Origin: Stromatinia cepivora
Lineage: Eukaryota > Ascomycota > Leotiomycetes > Helotiales > Sclerotiniaceae
Reading direction: 5' to 3'
NCBI GenBank assembly: GCA_014898415.1
Contig: RCTD01000008.1
Location: 1,302,001 to 1,366,000, forward strand
DNA length: 64,000 nt
Part shown: positions 38,162 through 52,276 of the stretch, in pieces
Layout: every line of letters starts with the position of its first letter
Numbering within the stretch: position 1 is the first letter of the stretch
Notes under the pieces: generated by a model
What the model was told of the DNA's origin: nothing
Database searches by the model: none
The model's input: only the letters and a program-made list of their open reading frames with translations
Position numbers and translations under genes: made by a program

Positions 38162-38767
38162 GTGAATTTCCTTCATTTGATTAATTCTATAATGCTTTCC
38201 TTTTTGTTTGTTATAATATCTATTATTCGTTTTTCAAAATCTATTGTTAATCGTAAAAATATTTATTTTCGTTTTAAAGATAAAGGTATTATTATGTTTT
38301 ATAAGTGTAGTTGCTGTTTGGAGAAGAATCTTGAGTGTTGGGTGTTTCCAAATGCTGTGTATTGTAATGAATGTATAAAGAGTGTGGGTAGTGGTTATTG
38401 TAATGTGTATAACTACTTTGCGAGTAATTGGTTTTGTATTAATTCTGAGGAAGAGTGCTTTGAGTTTGAGGAGGAGAAGGTTGTGAATGCTATAATTGAA
38501 GTAGTTGTTCGGTTGGCTTGTCTGCGAAGGCAGAAATATGTTTTGCGGGAAAAGGTTGGTAAAATGCTTCAATATGATCTTTATACTATTGAAGCTTTTG
38601 AAGAGTTTGAAGCTGAAGAATAGTGATTGGAAAATGAGTGTATTGAGAAGGAAAAGGAGTTGGCGTTTGTTTCTGCTGCTGGTTTTAACGATGGTTCCTT
38701 TGTTTTCGATTCTTCTTTTTTTTTGGATCCTTCGATCCTGACTTTAATGGATTCTCCTTCCTTCTAG
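38162..38767 (+). pseudogene. Antisense accessory ORF in LTR element 2, double-CxxC protein
   Basis: A frame antisense to gag-pol, just inside the 3' LTR: open from 38162 to a TAG at 38621, immediately followed by TGA, then open again to TAG at 38765-38767 (201 codons, two in-frame stops of the RIP type). The natural start may be the ATG at 38294. From there it shows CSCC-x5-C, CNEC-x6-C spacing (a cysteine-cluster zinc-binding look), then a Glu-rich stretch and LRRQKYVLREKVGKML, a helix followed by an acidic segment. This pattern resembles a family of small Cys-rich/coiled proteins common in ascomycete genomes near gypsy elements (from memory, unverified). Much less RIP damage than the surrounding pol. 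It could be a captured host gene or an element-encoded antisense protein. Confidence 0.6.
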
Positions 38768-39944
38768 GCAAATCCGGGTATTGCTGGTAGAACGCCTTCA
38801 ATTTCTCAGGGCAGTTGAGATTTGTTCTTAATTCCCATAAATTTTCAGTATATGAATAATCTAATTATTTGATCAAATATTTGATTATGCTTTTGATATA
38901 TTTATAATCTAATATTGTTTCAATATTGTATACGGTATTCAGGTTGACTGGTTCGATTTCCGTTAATGGCACATTCGGTGTTTCTGGTGGTACTAGTTCG
39001 AATAAGGATATATGAAATACTAAATGGATATTCATTGTATCTAATAGTTTTAATCGATAATTGATAGTTCCTATTACCTTATCAATTTTGAATAATCTTA
39101 GTTTCCTATGATCGAGTTTATTGTTTAATCTTTTGGTTTCGATGTTTCGTTGTAATAAATAAACTTTATTCTTCTATTTAAATGTAGATTCTATATTATA
39201 TTTTGTATTATAATAGATTGTTGTTTTGGATAATATAAATCTTAGATCAAAAGCAAATTGCTTTTATAAATCCTTTAATTGTTCGATTTGTATTATTATT
39301 AATTCAGTATTAATTTTCTGTGATATCAGTATTTGATATATTTTAGGATTGAATCCAAAGTTAATGTGTATTGGTGTAATCTTTATGGCTTCTGTTTCTG
39401 ATATATTATATACGAATTGTATTATAAATAATAGTTCTATTTAATTGTTTTATTGATAATTTATGTAGTATTTAAGATATACTTTTATTATCTGATTGAT
39501 TCTTTCTATTTGATTATTTGTTTATAAATGAAAAATTGTTGATAGTTTTCTTTTAATATTCATTAATGCTAATAAAGTAGTCCAGAATTTCGAAGTAAAG
39601 AATTTATCTTTGTTCGAGATTATTTTATTTGGTATTTCATATATGTTTATTATGATTCTAAAGAATATATATACTAATTATTTAATAGTCTATATTTTTT
39701 TGAATAGTATTATATATACAAATTTTGTTAATCTGTTTATTACATTGAATATAGCGTTGTATTCAATTTCTGTAGTAGGATCTTTTGAGAATGGTAATTT
39801 GATTACAAAGTCCTATATAATAGATTTTTATAATTGAAAAGGTATATTTAGGGTTTGGAGTTGATTATATAGAGCATATTGTAATGATTTGTTTCATATA
39901 TAGGTATTACAATTTCCAACAATTTTTTCGATTATCGTTTTTAT

Positions 39945-42900
39945 TTACAGAAAGTAATTCATTTCCTGTATTCTTGCAAATGTCCTTGCAATTCCTTGAT
40001 ATCTATGTATAGGCAATCTATATTGTTCTGTCATAAATTCCTTGATCATTCGATTAGGAATATATACTTTCCTATGGAAGTATATTATATCGTTTTCCAT
40101 CGTGAATCCTGGTTTTGTTGTTTTGAGTATATGTATTATTATAATATTACTTTTATAATACAATTGGATCTTGTTCTTTAGATGGTTATCTTTCAAAATA
40201 TAAGTGGTTGTGAATTGCAGTGTATTGTAGATCAGTGATTCGTTTTCCTATTTGAATATAGTGTATAATTCATATAACTTGTTTTCTTGATATTCCGGTT
40301 TTCGATTGAAAATATTAATTCTAATGTTTTCTGATCCTTTGATATATAAAATCTTGAAGTTGTAATTAGTTATGATTTCCGATTATCTGATCTGTTGTTT
40401 GTTTAATTGCTTTGTTGTAGTGAAATAAACCAAGTTCTTATAATCTGTGTATATTTATATTATATATTTTGATTCTTCTAAATATATTTATTATTCTTTA
40501 AACACATCGATTATCGCTAGTAATTCTTTGTTATATATTTCATAATTTAATTCGGTTGATGATAATTTTCGAAAGTAGAATGCGATTGATTGATATTTCT
40601 TATTCTGATCTGGTTGGTTCAGAACTATTTTTATAACGAAATCTGAGGAATCCATTTTTATTATGATTTGCTTTTCTAAATCAAATATTAATAGTATTAG
40701 TTTTCCGATTATTATCTGTTTGAGTATATCGAATGATTCCTATATTTTGTTGTTTTATTCGAATATTCCTTATTCTTTTCTAATTAAATTGATTAAGAGT
40801 ATTGTAATCCTTGAATAATCTTTAATAAATCTTTAATAAAAGTTAACAAATCCTAAAAAAGATTATACTTTTTTAATTATAATAGATTACTTTCATTCAA
40901 ATATTGTTTTAACTTTATCCTTATTTATCTTGAACTTTTAATTTGATATAATGAATCCTAGAAACTTTGTTTCTGTAATATAGAATTCATATTTGTTTAG
41001 TTTGTATAGTAAATCGATTTTAGCCAAATATTCGAGAATGTTATTGATATCTTTGATATATTGAACTTCGTTATTTGAATATACTAGGATATTATCTAAA
41101 TAGTATATACAACAAATATCTAAATATTGTGATAGTATATTATTTATAAGCCTTATAAATATTGCTGATATATTAATTAACTCAAATAGTATAACCTAAT
41201 ATTTGTATAACCTGTATCTAGTTTTGAAAACGATTTTCTATTTTTCGCCTTCTTTCATTCTAATCAAATAGTATCTATTACATAAATCTATCTTAATAAA
41301 TATCATTGTTCTGTTTAATCGATCTTTTAATTCCATAATTAATGGAAATAGATATCGATCCTTTTTGATAAATACATCAAGCTTTTTGTAATCTACAATT
41401 AATCTTTTAGTATCATCCTTTTTGGATATTTATATAATTGGATTTGCCATTTGGGATATGGATTCTTTGATCCATCCCTTAACCAAATTATCATTAATAT
41501 ATTCTTTAAGCGTTTTTAGTTTATCAATTGATATTGAATAAATTAGAATATATACAAATATCTTACTATCCTCCAATATTATCTCGTAATCCTATAACTT
41601 GTATTCTGATAAAGCTTTATGATTCTTTAATTCTTTAAAAATATATTTATATTTTTTATATTATTCTAATATTATAGGCTCCTTTGTCTCGATTACGATT
41701 TTGTGTTATATTATTGGTTTTTACATTTATAAAGGAGGTATATTGTTTTTTGTTTTTAATAAAGGATTCTGGATTGGGTGTTCTATATTGTTGATATTGT
41801 TCGCATTCAATTCTCCTTGGTATATATTACATTTCGTAGATATCTTGAATATATCATTGTGATTGTTCTTATATTGATCAAATGTTACTGTTTCTTATGA
41901 TCAATTTATTTTTGAGTTATGTATCTTTAATTATAATATCCCTAAGATGATCTGTTATTGATCCAATAATACAATATCAAATTGTATAATCTTTGAATAT
42001 TGGATTATGCTTATTCGTATTAATCATATTTCTTAAGAAACATTCCTATCAGATTCTGTTAGCTATCAATTAATTGCAATTGATAAGATTCTTGTTTCTT
42101 TTAAAATAGAATTCTTAAATATTTTGCAGCTTTTAGTATAATAAAATTCTTTATAGTTTTTGAATCTATTATGGCTGGTTGTGTTTATCTATTTATCTTG
42201 ATTCTGTAGTATATCTGTTCTGTTTGTTCTATAATATTCAATTGTAGTGTAATTTACTCATTATTATGATCCTGGATGATTTCGTCGATAAATGTTATAT
42301 ATTATGGTTCTTCTTTTTCTAAATAAATTATATTCATCCTTGATCTAGTTTTGTTATCGAGTAAATCTCTTTATAAAATGTATCGATAATTCCCTTGAAT
42401 TATTCTTATTATTATATCTATAACTAATAATGGTAGGATAGCCTGAGTTTAGATATAATATTCTTTTCCGATTTTTCTATATAAAAATAAGTTCTGGTTT
42501 CCGTTTTGCTCGAATATATGTTGATAGAATATTTCCTATAGTTCTTTTTATTCTGATTATTGGAGATATTCTCCATTAATTCTTTCTATAAATAAAATAT
42601 TAGTGGTAACTCCAAATCATAGAATTCGGTGTTGATCGATATACCGAATTTCATAAGATTCTCCTTCTTTAATGTTTATTATATTGAGATCCTCATTGAT
42701 AATTCCTTTATCAATATCTATAAATTTCCAGATACAATAATTCCATTGATCAATTTCTTGAATAGATCATAATTTTTCTAACTATAGATCTTTATTTTCC
42801 TATAAAAGATTTTCTATCTTTTCTTCTTTTAGCTTTTTTTTATAAGCTAATGATAGTATAACTAATCTTGTAATACTGATTACATATAATTGTAATATAA

Positions 42901-43879
42901 AAATGATATTAAGTTAGCCTTTACCGAATTTATTCTTAAAATTGCCCTTCCTTCTGTTTATCTTCTTGCTTTAGCAATCTGCTGTCCGATACCCTACTTT
43001 TCTATATTCAAAGTATAAATTGTTGTTTTGTTTTCGTTTCTTTTCCTGATTATCATCCCTATTGGTATAATACATAGCGTCTAGTTTTATAGGATCTTTA
43101 TATCTCTATGAATTATAATATAATCTGCCCTCATTTTTGCGATAACACCCTTACTTTTGGTTCCCTTGGGATTTGTATAATCTCTAGTTTTATCGATATC
43201 AATAAAAACGATTATCTGATTCGATAAAATCCTGGATTAGATTGTTCAAATCTTCATTTGTTATAATTCTTTCTAATTTTAATCTAACTTTTGATTTGAG
43301 TCTTTTTCGATAATGATTTATAATAACGGTTTCGTTTTAATTGGTTGTTTTTATATATCATCGAAATTCTGTAGTATATTTCAATACTGATCCTATTTAT
43401 TTGAAATTGAAGATCTTTTCTTCTGCTATTTTTAACTCATTGGAATTTCCGAAGATTCTGTGGATTTCTGTCTTAAATCCTTCGAAATTGTTGAATATTA
43501 TTTGTATAGATTGTATACAACCCTGATCAGCATATTCGAAATAATTATGTAAATATAACTGGATCCATTTGGTTGCTTCTCCTCAAAGGTATAATATAGT
43601 TTATATATTTTTGGATTCTATGATAATGAATTTATCTTTATTGAATTTGAAGTAAATCTTTAATTATAATAAAAAGATATCGAATTCCTATTAACTATTT
43701 TGATATTTGTTTGGTAAAGCGATCTTGAATGTTTCGTTAATAGTGATTTCCTTAGGAGTATCAATCATTTCGATATCATCGATATCGGCTGTTGGTACAG
43801 ATTGGCCTGAATTAGTATCTTTGGGTACTATATCATCGATTAATATTGAATCAGTATTTGAAATAGAAATGATATTCAA
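39945..43879 (-). pseudogene. Degenerate gag-pol of LTR element 2
   Basis: Gag-side open frame 43879-43691 (acidic, Ile/Asp-rich). A CCHC knuckle at 43015-42974 reads Y-x2-Y-x4-Y-x4-C: three of four ligands lost by G-to-A/C-to-T changes. RT traces around 41900-40900 include YYLDNILVYSNNE and KYEFYITETKFLGFI. The integrase zinc-binding part at 40196-39945 reads VYIPNRMIKEFMTEQYRLPI, then HRYQGIARTFARIQEMNY. No intact enzyme is possible. Confidence 0.8.
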
Positions 43880-45835
43880 AGTATTACAGGAACTGTCTTT
43901 AAGGTTATATAAAAATGGTTAAAGATCTTTCGAAATGATTTAGATTAAACTTCAAATAGGAATTCAATAAAGATAATAATTGATTACAATTCTTGTAACT
44001 ATAATAATGAAACTAATAATTGTTCTTGAATACAAAGCTCTACATTATAATGAAACCCATTCCTTTATATAGACCTTCGTTTTCGGTTGTCCTATTGATC
44101 CTATCATATCCCACCAGATAGGAGCAATGGGATCCAATGGGAATCTCTAATCCTGTGACTTCCTGATCATGTGACTCGGTATGTTGGATGCCGTCGTAAC
44201 AATAGTTTAGTTTAAGAATTTGGATCTTTTTTATCGAATATATTTCAGCAATCAGTAAAGCGTTTTTTTTCTTTGTTATTTATAAGGGTTCGAATATATA
44301 ACAATAATGATTCTTTATAGATTTTATTTTATATAAGAATTGGAATTTTATTATAATTGAAAATGGATGAATAAATAATAAAACAATTCTTGAATAATTG
44401 AAAAAGTGTTATGGTTGTTGGAAGGATGTTGCTAGTAAAGCTAGAAATCTCTATAAGGAAATGATTTCATTGTTAAAGGTCAGTGTATAATTAATAGTCT
44501 ATTATCGATTAATTAGAAAACTCTATAAAATCTTTGTATTTATTAAATTCTAATATATAATTAATAATTTATTATTATTTTGATATTATTCTTTATTAGA
44601 TTTAAAAGAAAAAGGTTTTTTTAATTAGAAAAGGATAATGAAAAGTTTTATAATTGTTTTAGGATTAATTGATTCTTTATTATTTATAATTCTAATAATT
44701 CTTTTTATTTTATTTTCAGGAGTAATTCGTTAATTAATCATTATCGGTATTTTTTCAAATAATTATGATAAGAATAAGAAGTACTCTAGATTTATTGATC
44801 AATTCAAATGCTTTGCAAATTCGAGGGGAAAATATATCGAAGATTTAAAGCGGTAATGAAAATAAGATATCGATACCAAATCATTAATTTATTATATAGT
44901 TTAAAATAGAATTAATATAAAGATTCGAAAATATATAAAAGAAATTCGAAATCTTTAAATCAGAAAATCAATAATAGATTGAGAAAACCTTTGTTTGTTT
45001 TATATAAGAAAGGGTAATTAACTCGTTAATAGTGATTACTAATAATAGGGAAACAGTATCCAATTCTATTCTAATTCCTTAAAGAAAACCTTTGAAATTT
45101 CAAAAACTTTTATTTTATAAGGGTTTTATTATTATAGAAACAAAAGACTTTTTCTTTCAAACTGAATTTATATTTCGGAATAATAATGAATATTATTTTC
45201 TGATAAATCAAAAGAAAATAGATCATATTATTCAATATTTCCAAAAACAATCTTTTGCAGTTTAATATCGATATAAAAACAGGACGATGGATTTTAATAT
45301 AATATAGAAAAAGTTTAGGGAATATATATATAATATAATATTAGACAAAAGTAATTGTCAATATTTGATTATATAATAAATAATCTATACCAAATAATAA
45401 TTTGTATAAAGTATAAATAGTTTTATGGTATACTTTAATAGTTTAAAAGAGAAGATTGAATCGAAGATGGATAATATTCAAAAAAAACATTTTTTAGTAG
45501 ATCTACTTTTTTATATTGTAAAAAGAATTTTGGAATTATTTTAATAATTAGAAAATAGAAACGAATTAATCAAGCAAATATATTATCTAAAGAATATAAA
45601 TAGAATATACTATACAATGGATCCTTTCGATATATTTTGTAATCAAAAACAAAATAATCCTTTTATATAATTTAATCATTCTTTTAATCTCCTTTAAAAC
45701 AGGTAATCTCAGAAATAGAATAATTCATTGCCAATTAGTAGTATATAATTATAGCTTCAATATTCCAAATCTCTCTTTACAGAAAAGAAGAATAAAGGAA
45801 CTTCGAAGGAAAATTATCGAGAATGGGAACTATGG

Positions 45836-48800
45836 TGTTTCTATTGCCAACAATTGGGTTATTATTCGAAAAGATATATTAATCTATATATTTATCGATA
45901 ATGTAAAAGCAATTATTTATCTTATATTTATTCTATATATCCTTTATAAGATAAAAATTAGGGAAATACTATAATTCAATAATAACTTTAACCATTCCAA
46001 TGATTTTGAATCCTCAATAAAAAGAATATATTATCCTAATTATCAAAACAAATTTTAAGATCAACAATACTCCGATGAAGATGTATTGTTTTATCAATTC
46101 CGAAGTGCAAATTAATATTATTCAACAAAACAAATATATCGAATAGGATTGAACCCCTGATTCCGGTAAAGGTTCTTCATTAATATTAGCTAATAATATT
46201 AGTATACCCTTTTATGGTAATTATTAATTCGCTATCGAAATAATAAACGAATATAAAGAAAAAAGGATGTATACTTATCAATTCATTATTGCTATTCTAA
46301 ATCTATCAGGAATCGATACTATCCTAAAACTATTTTGGCTTTAAATAGTAAATCCTGATATTGATTGGCAATCGATTTTGTTTTATTTCAAATCTGTATT
46401 ACAAAATCTCGAAATAGTAACAATTAAGAAATTGTATAAAGAAATAAAGGTTGGGATCAAAATCTATATATTATTATCTAAAATCTAATCAACTATAAAA
46501 GTATTATCAAACTTCAAGAATATTTTTATATTATTATTTTTGTAAATACTTTTTGAATATAAGGAATACAAGGAAACTTTTTTAGAAAATGAAAACAGTA
46601 TACTATTCGATTATTATTTGATGAAATATTATATTGATCTCGAATCTAGATTAACCCTTTTTTAGAGATCAATATATATTCTTTCGAAAAAGGAATTAGT
46701 GATTCTATAAAAATATTTTAAAGAATATTAAAAGAAAGATTGGATTTATCATTCAATTAGTTCTACTGGAATTTTGATTATATTTATTCCAAAAAAAGGA
46801 GATGGTTATTGATTATACATCGATTATTATGATTTTAATAGAATTATAAAAAAGGACTATACCCTTTTACCCCTAATTAGTGAATCGTTAGATCACTTAA
46901 AGCAAAAGGTCTTCTTTATAAAACTCAATCTTAAAGATATATATTATTGAATATATATATAAGAAAACAACAAATAAAAAATGATATTCTATATTTATTA
47001 TAAATAATTCGAATATCTAATTATATCTTTTGGCCTGATCAATACCTCTACTACCTTTTAAATATATATCAACCAAATATTCATCGGTTTTGCAGATAAT
47101 ATTTGTATTATATATTTTGATAATATTCTTATTTATTCTAAAGATAGGGAAATCTATATTATTAATATCCGCAAAATCTTTATTAGATTGTTTGAATATA
47201 AATTCTATATTAAATTAAAGAAATATATATTTTATATATACAAAATGGAATTCCTGGATTTTATTGTATTAAGGAAAAACATTATTATAAAATCAAGCAG
47301 AATTCAAATCATTATTGAGTGATTTGTATTGATGTTCTTTCGTGAAGTTCAAGTCTTTTTAGACTTTGCGAATTTCTATTGATAGTTTATTATAGTTTAT
47401 TTACGAATTGTTTATAATTTAATAAATCTATTATAAAATATCAAAAAGGGAAAAGTTATATTGAAATTCAAATAGATAAAAAAGGCTTAAAGTATCTTTG
47501 ATAATTTAAAAGAAGTTTTTATTACAATATTGATACTCCGACATTTTGATTCAATATTCTGAATCCTAATCGAAATTGATGTTTCTAAGTTTATATTAGA
47601 ATATATACTCTTTTAATTGTTTTTTGATAATACAAACAATTTTATTGTTTTTCGATGGTATTTTGTTGTTTTCTATTTGCGGAAGCTTAATTTAGTAGAA
47701 TAAAGGTATTTTATTTATGATTAAGAACTTTTGGTTATCTATATGGTTTTTGTTTAATAGCAGTATTATATTATAAATAATCGATATATTATTATAATCA
47801 AAACAGATTATAATAGTTTTCAATACTTTATAGAAAAAAAAGAATTCAATGGTAGGCAAATATAATAGACCGAAGTTCTGGTCATTTATGATTTTATAAT
47901 CATATATAGATCGGGCAAATTAAATCCTGTCGACAGTTTATCGAGATGATCAGATTACGTAGAAAATATAAATGGTATTAATGAAATGTTATTTATATTA
48001 TAAAATAAGTTGAAAAGTATTATGATAATAGCCGTAATTTTCTTTCTTTCGAAAGTAAAAACGGAATCCTTGCGGAATATTATAGGCCTTTTTTAACAGA
48101 AGGGGTATAGCTTGCCCTTACGCGATTCTGAAGGATTATTGGTAAGAATTAATTGTAAATAATCGATACTATATTGGATAGTTAATATATTAGTTAACGA
48201 TGAAACAGTATTTGAATTAATATCGAAGTTAATGAAAAATGCTTTGTTATAACTTCAAGAGAATAACGATTTTATAAAAAGCAAGGAGTATTTGAAGTAT
48301 CGATATAATTCAATTGGAGATACCGTATTTTGGAAAGTTGATATCGATAGTTTGCTCATTTATAATAGATATGTTTTTATATTATCAGATAGAGTTATAA
48401 AGGTCGAAATCTTGAAGATCTATTATAATAATCTTATAGGAGATTATTGAAGTGTTAAGAAAACCTAGGAGATATTGAAAAATAAGTATTTCTGGTTTAG
48501 TATAATAAAAGATATGAAAAAGTATATATGAATATATATTATCTATTAGTAAATAATTATAAAGCATTATCAACTTTATAACGAATTATAAACCTTATTA
48601 TTCTTTTTTAATTTTTAGAAAGAAATAATAATGGATTTTATTATAAATTTATCTTTTTCAAAGATAGATAAATATATATATAATATTGTTTTTATTGTTA
48701 TCGATAAATATATAAAATTCATTTAATATATTTTAATCAATAAAACAATAATTTTATTCAAATTAGCAAAAGTTTTGTTTCGATATATTTTTAAGGATTT

Positions 48801-49660
48801 CGATATACCAAAGAAAATAATTTTAGATCGAGGATTATAATTCGCAAATAAATTTTGGGGGAATTTGTTTTTTTATTTAAGAATATATTGCAAATTATTG
48901 ATAGTGTTTCATTTACAAACCGATAGTTAAATAGAATGACAAAACCAGAATTTAATTTATTATATTATATATTATACTAATTGAAGATAAGATGATTAGG
49001 TATCGTTATTATCCCTAACAGAATTTATTTATAATATAATATAGTATAATATAATTGGCAAAATATTCTTTAAAACAATATATGGATATCTGTTTATGTT
49101 TAGCTATATCGATAAAGATATCGATACCGAAGGGAAAATATCTGTTATACAAGAATATATCGAATCATTAAATCAGGAAAGGGCAAAGCTGGCAGAAATT
49201 TGGAATAACTCAACAAAAAAGAGATTGAAGAATAATAAAGATTTACTTCAGCGATTCTATATCAATAATAAGATTATACTCAATACTAAGAATATCAAAT
49301 AATTATAATCCAAAAAGAAATTCTCCGATTATTTTATAAACCCTTTTACTATTACCAATATCAAAAATAATGAACAAATATACGAATTAGTACTTTCAAT
49401 ATCATACAAAATATATAATGTCTTTTATATCTTGTTATTCGAACCATAATTTGAATGCGAAGATACTATCGACCCCCTATCTCCTGAAGAAATTGAAAGA
49501 TATATAGAATATAAAGTTGAAAAAATATTAGCTTATAAAAGAAGAGGACAAGGAATACAATATTTAGTATAATGGAAAGGCTATTAGTTAATAGAAGATA
49601 TATAGGAAGTTTTACGAAACTTAATATATATCAAAAGGCATTTGGAGAATTATAAAAAAG
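45836..49660 (+). pseudogene. Degenerate gag-pol of LTR element 3, with chromodomain
   Basis: CCHC knuckle CFYCQQLGYYSKRY (His and last Cys replaced by Tyr). The protease site reads INSE in place of the usual IDSG. RT shows IPKKGDGYWLYIDYYDFNRI, PLISESLDHLKQKVFFIKLN and IYFDNILIYSK. Integrase: NNLIGDYWSVKKTWEILKNK with YFWFSIIKDMKKYI, then MDFIINLSFSKIDKYI, VIDKYIKFI, ILDRGLQFANKFWG. The C-terminus has EYKVEKILAYKRRGQGIQYL, then a stop, WKGY, stop: a chromodomain with RIP-type nonsense codons. A 68-codon open piece (49096-49302) with IQEYIESLNQERAKL lies between integrase core and chromodomain. Confidence 0.88.
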
Positions 49661-50600
49661 AAAATATATCGTTATTATAATAATAGTGAAAAACAAAGAA
49701 ATAATATTATCAAAATATATTACAAAGACAAAAGGGATTCATATTTATATTAGAAAATTAGGATACTTATATTTAAAAATCCTTATATAATCAATTTACT
49801 TTAATAAATTATTACAAATACATTATCTTCATTTCATTATCAAATATTTGTACTTCCTTTATTTTTTTATCTTCTTCCTCAATAACTTATTCTTATCTAT
49901 ATTATCCAAATCCTCATTAATATCCGATTCTATCGATTGATAGAACATTCATCGAATATATTTTTCAGTAATAGGATCCCAATAGGAAATTCGTGGAATT
50001 GTTATAAAAACGAATATAAGGGGAGATTTAATTATATTTTATAATTGAAATTTGAAAGATCTATTAATATTTAATCATCAATTAATTAAATTCAAATCAT
50101 TATATTTGTTATATCGATTTAGAAATTTTTTCACTAATTGATTATACTTATTTAGAATAGTACTTATATTATTATTACTGGAATCCTCCAAAAGATCGAG
50201 ATTTTTAGTTTGAGCTATTGATTTCTTTATTGCAGGCATTATTGATTTCATTAAGACTACCAACAATTCTCGATGGATAATCGATAATGTTATATTGATC
50301 TTAGAAACTGGATTTAGTTTATCAAAATTTGTCGGAAATAAGAACGGTATATTAACCATTGAAGTTTTTTCCTTTTTAAATTTTTTAAGATTTGATGATT
50401 TAGTATTAGATTGTTGTAGATTTTTGTCATCGTTATTAAGAAGTTCAGCCAATTTCGACACTTTTCTTTTAATAAAAACCGATTTGGAAACTTTCCCGAC
50501 AAGTTTCGTTTTGATTATTCAAAGCATAACAATCCGTAATTTTTTTGTTGCCATTTCATCAATACTTTTGATACTTTTAGTCTTATCTTTAGCTATCTTT

Positions 50601-52276
50601 TGTCACGAGATACACGTGATCGCGTACGATCGGATTAGTACAGTACTAAGTTCCGAGCCGATCATATATATAACTTTGTAGCATACTCTCTTTAACTCTA
50701 TAATTTTTAATTCTAAGATTGATCTCTAAACATTCATTGGGTTTGTTATATTATTAAAAGCTCTTTCAGATAAGAAATGGAATAATATATGCTTATACTT
50801 ATATACACTCTGCTTACTTCTATTCTAGATATATACTTATACTCATTCATTTGTATATAGATCTTTTTGATATTATTCAAAAATATTATCTTTTTTCTTA
50901 CCCTTAATTTCTAAGCTATAGATTACGATTCGATAAACCTTACGATTACAGAACTTCGTAGCGAAATGATTCATCAATAAGATGAAATCTCGTTCTTATG
51001 TTCTCTGATTCTCGAATACACTTTTGCTGCTTATACTCCTTCTCATCCGAAACCCTTTCTCCCTGATCCTGAAAAGTTCAATAATAGTTCTCAAAAGTTC
51101 AATACCTGGTTTCCTTCGATTCGAACAAAACTACAAATAGACGGCGTTGCGATCAGCAATTCTATAGTTCAATTTTATTATATTTATTTCAATTTCGAAT
51201 CTCATATACAAATTATGGTATTACTTCAGTTTTCTTCTTTTGATCAAAATGTTCCCTTAAATTATACAACGATCCTAGATCAATTCATATATGTTTATAA
51301 TAATCCAAATAAAGTTCAAAAAGTTAAAGATAAATTATTCATTTTCAAATAAGGAATCGATTCTTTATATACTTATATTACAAAATTCGAAAGAACTCTT
51401 TACAAAGTCAAAGATCAGAATTAACCTGATTCAAATAAAATCTCAACCTTTCGCAATGAATTCAATGTTACTCTTAAAAATTATCTTTCTCAACAGTTTT
51501 CTCTTCTCCACTTTTATCCCGACTTTGTTCAGGTTATATAACAACTAATTATTCGTACAACGAATGGATTCCTTGTATTATCCTATTCTAATAAATCTAG
51601 AGCCCCATATATATTACAGAATCCATTCTATTTTCGGAACTACAATCCAATAGATATTAACAATCTTAATATCATTAATACCTTTAGCCCTTTTGATACC
51701 CAATCGAATAAACCTAATTGTACTTTGATTCTATTTTGCATATGAATACCCGAGTTTTCCCCTTCTAAAAGAATTCTTTTATATAAACAAAATAAATGTA
51801 TACGATATAGAAATAATTTTCATTGAATACGAATATATCCATTAAACCCATATCAAAGAATCCGAGATCAATAAAAGCTTATACCGATTATTATATTGAC
51901 TATTGAACCCGAAAACGACAATGATAAGGATCTTGGAGAGATAATCAATAGCCGATATTTTGAAGATCATTTAAAGGAAGCAAATAGTATAATAGATATA
52001 TATTCGTTGGCTATAATACAATCCATATATCAGGAATTTTTATCAAAAGAAGATTAATGATCATTTTGTACTTAAATTATTCATTTAAAACAAATTCGAG
52101 GCGAACTTTTCAAAAGGGGGGAATAGTGTTATAAGATACATATAATTATGTACAATCGGACTAATACAGTACTAAGCTCCGAGCCGATCATATATATAGC
52201 TTCGTAGCACATTCTTTTTAACTCTATAGCTTTTAATTCTAAGGTTGATCTCTAAACGCTCGTTGGGTTCGTCACA
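50601..52276 (+). mobile_element. Short gag-only LTR element (1.68 kb), nested in LTR element 3
   Basis: Two 150-bp LTRs (50601-50750 and 52127-52276), starting TGTCACGAGATACACG and ending GGGTTCGTCACA, are flanked by a perfect 5-bp target-site duplication TCTTT (50596-50600, 52277-52281). A purine tract AAAAGGGGGGAATAG precedes the 3' LTR. The interior carries a degraded gag and no trace of protease, RT or integrase, so mobilisation must have been in trans. It fits the idea of terminal-repeat retrotransposons with GAG (TR-GAG) described in plants. Confidence 0.88.
50940..51560 (+). pseudogene. Gag remnant of the short LTR element
   Basis: One frame with a few RIP-type stops reads HPKPFLPDPEKFNNSSQKFN, TWFPSIRTKLQIDGVAI, QFYYIYFNFESHIQIMVLLQ, TILDQFIYVYNNPNKVQK, SLYTYITKFERTLYKVKDQN and ISTFRNEFNVTLKNYLSQQF. 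This is the capsid-like region of Ty3/gypsy Gag as found in fungal elements (LR/KLxIDG, QFYYVYxNLxSHVQxMVLPQ, YIxKFERxL). No zinc knuckle or protease follows. Confidence 0.8.

Larger units (their letters stand above)
37799..44201 (-). mobile_element. Ty3/gypsy LTR retrotransposon 2 (6.4 kb, RIP-decayed)
   Basis: LTRs of 320 bp each (37799-38118 and 43882-44201) start TGTTACGGGAGCTGCC and end GCCGTCGTAACA in the unmutated edges. The target-site duplication is ATAGT on the right (44202-44206) and ATAAT on the left (37794-37798), differing by one RIP-type change. Reads on the minus strand: gag N-terminus 43879-43691, a ruined CCHC zinc knuckle at 43015-42974, RT with YLDN near 41090, integrase zinc-binding region at 40196-39945, and a purine tract (AGAAAAGGGATAA on the minus strand) next to the 3' LTR. 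An antisense ORF lies between the pol end and the 3' LTR. Confidence 0.92.
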
